Of a DNA stretch of 10,241 nucleotides, positions 5,524 through 10,241 are shown piece after piece. The first letter of the stretch is position 1. Every line of letters begins with the position of its first letter. Source of the DNA: DATJQF01 sp035505995 (lineage in GTDB: Bacteria; Bacteroidota; Bacteroidia; Bacteroidales; FEN-979); assembly GCA_035505995.1 (NCBI GenBank), contig DATJQF010000209.1:1-10241 (forward strand), given 5' to 3'. Made by a program: the position numbers and the translations under genes. A model generated the notes under the pieces. It did no database searches and was not told where the DNA came from. It was given only the letters and a program-made list of their open reading frames with translations.

Positions 5524-7515
5524 ATGAAAAAAAGAATCCTGCTGAATGTCCTGTTCCTGGCAACGGGCATTCTTTGTTTTTCCAATCCCGTGTTCCTGAA
5601 GATATCGGAACCGCCAGCGTCCGTCGCGCTGTACGACAAGTTTGAGCTGACCATCGATCTGAAGGCCAATTACACCAACCCGTTCGATTTCGACCAGGTC
5701 AACCTGGTCTGTATGTTCCGCTCTCCTTCCGGGAAGCAATTCACGATCGACGGTTTCTACTATGAGGATTTTTCCTATGAATGCAATCCCGCCACCTTCG
5801 ACGAAGGACTGAAGGACCTGGGCACCCATCACTGGATGGTAAGGTTCACCCCCGTGGAGGCGGGAACCTGGCAATATCAGCTTTCCTGCACCGATCAGGA
5901 CGGGAAGACCACGGATCCCGATACCCGGAGCTTCACCTGCACCGGTTCCGGCCAGGGCAAAGGATTCATCCGGAAAGCAAATGCACGCTATCTGAAGTAT
6001 GACAACGGCGACTTCTATTTCCCGATCAATATCAATGCGGGCTGGAGCGAGGCCACCATCACGGCGATCTGCTCCTACCACGATTGGATCGATAATTTTG
6101 CTGCGCACGGGGGGAACAACATGCGGATCTGGGCAAACAGCTATATGGGCATGTCGCTCGAGAAGCATGAAAAGGACAATCATTACACGCCCGGAGATTA
6201 TTCCGCCTATATGAAAAACGGGTTCCGGCTGGATAACATCCTCGATTATGCCCGGTCCAAAGGGGTCAACATACAGCTGGTCATAGACGACCATTCCATT
6301 TATAACTGCCGGACGCAGGCATTCGGGTATTGCTATTTCCAGAAAGAGAATCCCTATTACTGCGGGAACCTGAATTCCTCCGTATATAAATATTGCGCCT
6401 CCGAGGGGTATGACTGTTTCACGCTCACCAAAACCCAGCCTTACAAGACCCTGATCAAATGGCAGACGCAGCGTACCCGCTACATGATCGCGCGCTGGGG
6501 TTATGCCTCTAATCTTTCGGCCTGGGAACTGATGAACGAATTTGACCTGCTGGAAAATCTTAAGGACAACCCGGATCACATCGAGATCATGAAGGATTAT
6601 TTCAACTATATTATCTCCGTGATCAAAAAATATGATGTGAACAACCACCTTATCTGCATTTCCGGGGGACGGGAGATGCTGGACGGGAACCCGGACCCGA
6701 ATTCGCGGGCAGGTCTCCAGGTACAGGTCTTTTCATTGCCGGGGATCGATTTCATTTGCCACCACACATATTCTGACAACAGCGTGGCGAACAGCAGCGG
6801 GTTCAATGAACCGAAGCTGCCGGAATACCTGGGCGACCTCATTCCCCGAACCCAGGCCGCCCTGAAAAAGCCGGTGGTAGTGGATGAAACACTTTGGGGC
6901 GACCGCCATTATTATCCCGAGGGTGACCCGAACGGGTATTTACTCCACAACCTGCTCTGGATCACTGCATTCTCAGGATCGATGGGCACTGCCCGGCCGT
7001 GGGACTGGGTTCCCATGCTCACCCGGAATCCGGCGCCTGCGAATAAATATTACTGTCCCGGATACATGGATCAGTTTAAAACCCTTGCGGATTACATGAA
7101 GGGGATAAACCTGCTGGATGAGACGTATCTTCCTGAGAACACCGAACAGGACCGTTTGCCTTTTCATTGCTACTACCTTGCAGGGGAAAAGAAATTGTAC
7201 GGCTACATCCAGAACAGGGAGTATGACTGGGAGCAGCTTTACGCTACCCATAAGACTTTCCTGATGGCTCCCGGCACACAGACCCCGACTGCTGCCATCA
7301 CCGTCCCCTCAACAATACCGGATAACACCTCCTGCACGCTTTTAGTAAAAACCCCGGGTACATATCGCATTACATTTTATTCCTGCGGGGAAGGGAACCG
7401 GGAGATCTCCTCGGCCACGTATCAGGCCAAATCTCACGGCAGGGAATACCTGCTTAAAGTGGAGCTGCCCGCGATCAGCTGGGATGTTGCTTTTAAGGCG
7501 GAATTAATACCGTGA
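5524..7515 (+). CDS. Secreted DUF5060 plus clan GH-A glycoside hydrolase (cellulase/mannanase-like)
   Basis: A 663-residue protein with a Sec signal peptide (about 1-19; the Cys in GILCFS lacks a proper lipobox). Residues about 24-140 form an Ig-like DUF5060 module (EAGTWQYQLSC). Residues about 150-530 form a TIM barrel of clan GH-A: MRIW at 200-203 carries the conserved Arg after strand 2, WELMNE at 334-339 ends in the acid/base Glu339, HHTY at 413-416 is the usual aromatic/His site, and VVVDETLWG holds the nucleophile Glu455. About 130 further residues form a beta-rich C-terminal part. Both catalytic acids are present, so it should be active on beta-linked glycans; the exact sugar cannot be told. 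It ends in AFKAELIP without a T9SS sorting domain, so the periplasm or outer surface by another route is expected. An unusual Cys-rich stretch (C262, C270, C280, C291, C298) lies inside the barrel. No SusC/SusD genes are nearby. Confidence 0.88.
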   Translation: MKKRILLNVLFLATGILCFSNPVFLKISEPPASVALYDKFELTIDLKANYTNPFDFDQVNLVCMFRSPSGKQFTIDGFYYEDFSYECNPATFDEGLKDLGTHHWMVRFTPVEAGTWQYQLSCTDQDGKTTDPDTRSFTCTGSGQGKGFIRKANARYLKYDNGDFYFPININAGWSEATITAICSYHDWIDNFAAHGGNNMRIWANSYMGMSLEKHEKDNHYTPGDYSAYMKNGFRLDNILDYARSKGVNIQLVIDDHSIYNCRTQAFGYCYFQKENPYYCGNLNSSVYKYCASEGYDCFTLTKTQPYKTLIKWQTQRTRYMIARWGYASNLSAWELMNEFDLLENLKDNPDHIEIMKDYFNYIISVIKKYDVNNHLICISGGREMLDGNPDPNSRAGLQVQVFSLPGIDFICHHTYSDNSVANSSGFNEPKLPEYLGDLIPRTQAALKKPVVVDETLWGDRHYYPEGDPNGYLLHNLLWITAFSGSMGTARPWDWVPMLTRNPAPANKYYCPGYMDQFKTLADYMKGINLLDETYLPENTEQDRLPFHCYYLAGEKKLYGYIQNREYDWEQLYATHKTFLMAPGTQTPTAAITVPSTIPDNTSCTLLVKTPGTYRITFYSCGEGNREISSATYQAKSHGREYLLKVELPAISWDVAFKAELIP

Positions 7516-7541
7516 TTGAAACATATCATCCGGAAAATTCT

Positions 7542-7549
7542 TATATTCG
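7542..7549 (+). promoter_or_regulatory. Weak candidate -7 element (TATATTCG) before the first choice-of-anchor/Omp28-like gene
   Basis: TATATTCG differs from TAnnTTTG at one position. A TTG at 7516-7518 lies 23 bases upstream, a little longer than the usual -33 spacing. The ATG at 7596 is 46 bases downstream, in an A-rich leader without a Shine-Dalgarno site. No terminator is seen after the glycoside hydrolase, so read-through from that gene is also possible. Confidence 0.3.
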
Positions 7550-7595
7550 TACCGGTTAAACAATCCATCAAAAAGACACCTCAAAAATTGACCCT

Positions 7596-9479
7596 ATGAG
7601 AAAAATTTATGCTCTTTTCCTGTTGCTGGGTTTGAGCCTTGCTTCTTTCGGCCAAACCTACCTTTCGGAAGATTTCAGTTCCGGCATCATGCCCCCTGCC
7701 GGATGGACCATTGACAACCTGGCCAATCAGTGGTCGATCTCCAATACCAACAGCGCGGGAGGAGTTTCTCCCGAAGGAATGTTCACCTACATCAGCCAGA
7801 CCGCGACCACCCGGTTGATCTCTCCATCCGTCGATCTGACCGGTCTTACCCAGGTCACCCTGATGTTCAGTCATTACTATAACGTGTACACCTCTCCGGT
7901 CCCGATGATCGGTGTGGCTACCCGGCACGGAAGCGGAGGCTGGACTTCCGTCTGGGAAGTTACCCCGACGGGAAATGTGGGACCTGAGACCAAAGTTCTG
8001 ACCATCATGAGCACGGATGTAGGCCACTCCGACTTCCAGTTCTGCTTCTATCTCCAGGGTAACCTGTATAACATGAATTACTGGTACCTGGATGACATCC
8101 TGCTTTACAACCCGTCTGCCACTGACCTCAGTCTTACTTTGGCCCAGTTACCCCAGTACAGTCTCATCGGGGACACCAACCTGCTGACCGGAAAAGTAAA
8201 AAACCTGGGCACTAATCCGATCACTTCATTTGATGTCTCATTTGCGATTGACGGAGGGTCCCCGCAGGTTCATTCATTTACCGGGTTGAACCTCGCCATT
8301 GGCGACAGCTACGATTTCTCGGATCCCGACCAGCTCATATTCAACACCCTCGGAAATCACTCCATCCCGGTGAAAATTCAGAATGTGAACGGGGGAACGG
8401 ACGACAATCCTGCCAATGATACCTTATCAAGGGTCATCGGCATTGTTCCGTATAGACCCGATAAAAAGGTCTTCTGTGAAGAAGCTACCGGTACCTGGTG
8501 CGGGTGGTGCGTGCGGGGGATCTGCTACATGAATTACATGGAGGAGACCTATCCGGATACCTGGATCGGGGTTGCCGTCCATAACACCGATCCTATGGTG
8601 GATCCCCCCTATGATGCGGCCATCCCCAACATCATCCCCGACTTCCAGGGATACCCCAGCGGAACGATAGACCGGGCCGGAGGGATCTCCTGGGACCCGG
8701 AGGATTTTGAACAGGGATACCTGCAGAATATCAAGATCATTTCACCGGCTACGATAAGCGTGGTTAATTTCACTTATGACCCGGGAACACGAACCGCCGA
8801 TTTCGATGTACAATCGGACATCCTGGTCGACATCTCGCATGAGCTGAGATTTTGTGCCGTCATTTCGGAGGATAGTGTCTGGGGAAGAGGCACCACCTGG
8901 GCTCAGCATAATTATTATGCAGGTGGGGGATATGGCCCCATGTGCGGATTTGAAAGCCTGCCGGGTGTGATTGCGGATTCCCTGATGCACTATGACCATG
9001 TGGCCAGGGCCATCCTGGACACGCCCTACGGAACAGCCGGTAGTATTCCCTCGCCGGCACTGGGGGGAAGTACCTACAGCCATCATTACACAGTTACCCT
9101 GGATGCCTCCTGGAACTATGCGAAACTGCATTTTTACGGGATCATCCTGGACAACGTAACCGGCGAGATCCTGAATTCCACCAACGAATTGATCGCGCTG
9201 GGAGCAAAGACCCAGAAACAGGATATCAGCCTGGCGGTCTATCCCAACCCGTTCAGCTCGGATGCGACACTGGCATTCACGCTGAAAAAGCAACAGAACG
9301 TTGAGCTGAAGGTCCTCGACCTGCTGGGGAACGTGGTTTATCAGGAAAATCAGAGAACCTATCCTGCGGGAGAGAATAAAATCATCCTGCATGGTAACCT
9401 GTTCAACAACGGGATGTATATAGCCGAGCTTCTGGTCGACGGCCAGATCCATACCCGGAAGATCTCGGTGATTAAATAA
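7596..9479 (+). CDS. Secreted choice-of-anchor J/Omp28-like thioredoxin-fold protein with T9SS type A sorting domain
   Basis: A 627-residue surface or secreted protein. A Sec signal peptide ends near residue 19 (LASFG, then QTYLSEDF). Residues about 20-172 form a jelly-roll of the cleaved-adhesin/choice-of-anchor J type (EDFSSGIMPPAGW, ATTRLISPSVDL, WYLDDILLY). Residues about 176-283 resemble a CARDB Ig domain (LLTGKVKNLG, DDNPANDT). Residues about 288-535 resemble Omp28-related thioredoxin-fold proteins: VFCEEATGTWCGWC with the redox motif C302-G-W-C305, and a GYPSG turn whose Pro354 fits the thioredoxin cis-proline. Residues about 545-627 are a T9SS type A sorting domain (VYPNPF, LDLLGNVVYQ, GMYIAEL, KISVIK). 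The protein is thus predicted to cross the outer membrane by T9SS and be anchored or released. Its substrate or binding partner is unknown. A tandem paralogue follows after a strong terminator. Domain order is confident; enzymatic thiol activity is inferred from the intact CxxC. Confidence 0.88.
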   Translation: MRKIYALFLLLGLSLASFGQTYLSEDFSSGIMPPAGWTIDNLANQWSISNTNSAGGVSPEGMFTYISQTATTRLISPSVDLTGLTQVTLMFSHYYNVYTSPVPMIGVATRHGSGGWTSVWEVTPTGNVGPETKVLTIMSTDVGHSDFQFCFYLQGNLYNMNYWYLDDILLYNPSATDLSLTLAQLPQYSLIGDTNLLTGKVKNLGTNPITSFDVSFAIDGGSPQVHSFTGLNLAIGDSYDFSDPDQLIFNTLGNHSIPVKIQNVNGGTDDNPANDTLSRVIGIVPYRPDKKVFCEEATGTWCGWCVRGICYMNYMEETYPDTWIGVAVHNTDPMVDPPYDAAIPNIIPDFQGYPSGTIDRAGGISWDPEDFEQGYLQNIKIISPATISVVNFTYDPGTRTADFDVQSDILVDISHELRFCAVISEDSVWGRGTTWAQHNYYAGGGYGPMCGFESLPGVIADSLMHYDHVARAILDTPYGTAGSIPSPALGGSTYSHHYTVTLDASWNYAKLHFYGIILDNVTGEILNSTNELIALGAKTQKQDISLAVYPNPFSSDATLAFTLKKQQNVELKVLDLLGNVVYQENQRTYPAGENKIILHGNLFNNGMYIAELLVDGQIHTRKISVIK

Positions 9480-9500
9480 ACAGGACCCTGATCTGTTTTT

Positions 9501-9530
9501 AAGCGGCCGGCTTGTCCGGCCGCTTTTTTT
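9501..9530 (+). terminator. Strong intrinsic terminator after the first choice-of-anchor/Omp28-like gene
   Basis: AAGCGGCCGG (9501-9510) and CCGGCCGCTT (9516-9525) form a perfect ten-pair stem with the five-base loop CTTGT; T's run on to 9530. It lies 22 bases after the stop codon, so the two tandem paralogues are separate transcription units. Confidence 0.92.
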
Positions 9531-9557
9531 GTCCCCGGACGGCGCCCGGCTTTCGAG

Positions 9558-9565
9558 TATCTTTG
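9558..9565 (+). promoter_or_regulatory. Candidate -7 promoter element (TATCTTTG) of the second paralogue
   Basis: TATCTTTG is an exact TAnnTTTG match, 11 bases before the ATG at 9577, predicting a leader of only about five bases. The nearest upstream TTG (9529-9531, in the terminator T-run) is 26 bases away, too far for a standard -33 element. Confidence 0.5.
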
Positions 9566-9576
9566 CAATATCAGAC

Positions 9577-10241
9577 ATGAAATTTTACACCTTCATACTT
9601 TTCCTGAGCCTGTTTGTTACTGCGACAGGTCAGACATACCTCTCGGAAGATTTCAGCTCGGGCGTGATGCCCCCTGCGGGCTGGAGCATTCAGTATCTTC
9701 CGGCGCAATGGTCGGTCTCCAACACCCATAACGCAGGTGGAATATCTCCCGAAGGTAAGTTCACCTGGGCGAACCTGGATACCGTCTCCCGGTTGATATC
9801 CCCTCAGATCAGCCTGACGGGACTGGATTCGGTCACCCTGATGTTCAGCCACTATTATAATATTTTCACCCTCCCCGCACCCGTGATCGGGGTGGCTACC
9901 CGTCACCTGGGAGGCGGCTGGACCACCGTCTGGGAGATCCAGCCGGATGATAATGTCGGACCCGAAACCCGGGTGATCACCATTAAAAACCCGGATGTCG
10001 GCCAGCCGGATTTCCAGTTCTGCTTTTTTATCGACGGGAACCTGTACAACATGAACAGCTGGAACCTGGATGACATCCTGCTTTATACTCCGCCTCCCAA
10101 AGACCTTGCGTTAATATCCGTCACCCTGCAGGAATATGCGGTCTCGGGCGACAGCGTCCTGTTATCGGGCAAAGTAAAGAACCTGGGGAAGGATACCGTG
10201 CATTCGTTCGATGTTTCCTGTAGTGTTGACGGCGGAGCGCC
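9577..10241 (+). CDS. Tandem paralogue of the preceding choice-of-anchor J/CARDB protein, 3' end outside the window
   Basis: About 221 codons are visible, open to the right edge. A signal peptide (MKFYTFILFLSLFVTATG, cut before QTYLSEDF) is followed by the same choice-of-anchor J jelly-roll as the upstream gene. Many blocks are identical or nearly so: TYLSEDFSSG, MPPAGW, QWS.SNT, TLMFSHYYN, IGVATRH, NVGPET, DFQFCF, GNLYNMN and LDDILLY. The CARDB-like domain then starts (LLSGKVKNLG, SFDVS, DGGA), where the window ends. By analogy an Omp28-like thioredoxin fold and a T9SS sorting domain should follow, but they are not visible and may differ. The signal peptides have diverged more than the mature parts, as is normal for duplicates under selection on the secreted domain. 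It has its own -7 element and is insulated by the terminator at 9501-9530. Duplication is certain; function is unknown. Confidence 0.87.
   Translation, partial: MKFYTFILFLSLFVTATGQTYLSEDFSSGVMPPAGWSIQYLPAQWSVSNTHNAGGISPEGKFTWANLDTVSRLISPQISLTGLDSVTLMFSHYYNIFTLPAPVIGVATRHLGGGWTTVWEIQPDDNVGPETRVITIKNPDVGQPDFQFCFFIDGNLYNMNSWNLDDILLYTPPPKDLALISVTLQEYAVSGDSVLLSGKVKNLGKDTVHSFDVSCSVDGGA

Noticed and set aside
5410..6648. Long minus-strand open frame (about 412 codons) opposite the glycoside hydrolase gene
   Set aside because: The plus strand encodes DUF5060 and catalytic motifs here. The antisense translation shows no domain and spans the promoter and leader region, so it is taken as a shadow.
8742..9578. 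Minus-strand open frame of about 278 codons opposite the T9SS-sorted protein
   Set aside because: It overlaps the C-terminal sorting domain and the strong terminator on the other strand and shows no family motifs.
1..10241. CRISPR array, tRNA/rRNA genes, phage or defence genes, polysaccharide utilisation locus
   Set aside because: No regularly spaced repeats, no tRNA-like cloverleaf, no transposase, integrase, nuclease or SusC/SusD genes were recognised. One glycoside hydrolase alone does not make a utilisation locus.

Overview
The window looks like a moderately GC-rich chromosomal segment of a member of the Bacteroidota. Three signs support this. One gene ends in a type A type IX secretion (T9SS) C-terminal sorting domain. 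Several genes are preceded by the Bacteroidota -7 promoter element TAnnTTTG, with A/T-rich leaders instead of Shine-Dalgarno sites. The gene families present (GbsR-type regulator with an outer-membrane lipoprotein-sorting-like protein, Omp28-like thioredoxin-fold protein, DUF5060 glycoside hydrolase) are also typical of that phylum. Genus and species cannot be read from the sequence. I see no tRNA, rRNA, CRISPR array, transposase, integrase or phage gene, and no gene-free stretch over 300 bases; the longest gap is 160 bases (5364-5523).

Left part, minus strand (1-4086). A small 2-TM protein (3874-4086) is followed by a 949-residue M16 zinc metallopeptidase (927-3776). After a ~100-base gap carrying a perfect inverted repeat comes a GbsR/MarR-type repressor gene (345-824). 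It overlaps by 4 bases the start of a periplasmic LolA-like gene (1-348, running off the left edge). The last two look like the beginning of a regulator/periplasmic-factor/exporter operon. An MMPL/RND exporter would be expected beyond the left edge, but that is a prediction.

Right part, plus strand (4173-10241). An ABC-2 type permease diverges from the 2-TM gene across an 86-base region that carries an exact -7 element in each direction. It has no ATPase gene beside it. Next come a secreted DUF5060 plus clan GH-A glycoside hydrolase (5524-7515), and a secreted multidomain protein (7596-9479). The latter joins a choice-of-anchor J-like jelly roll, a CARDB-like Ig domain, an Omp28-like thioredoxin fold with an intact CxxC, and a T9SS sorting domain. 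A strong intrinsic terminator separates it from a tandem paralogue (from 9577, cut by the right edge).

The genes do not form one obvious pathway; the shared theme is the cell envelope, with exporters, periplasmic or surface proteins and a protease. I did not find a convincing new system. The most interesting points are the tandem CxxC-containing surface proteins, the candidate GbsR operator, several promoters lying almost on top of start codons (including a possible leaderless GTG start), and the M16 protease without an export signal.
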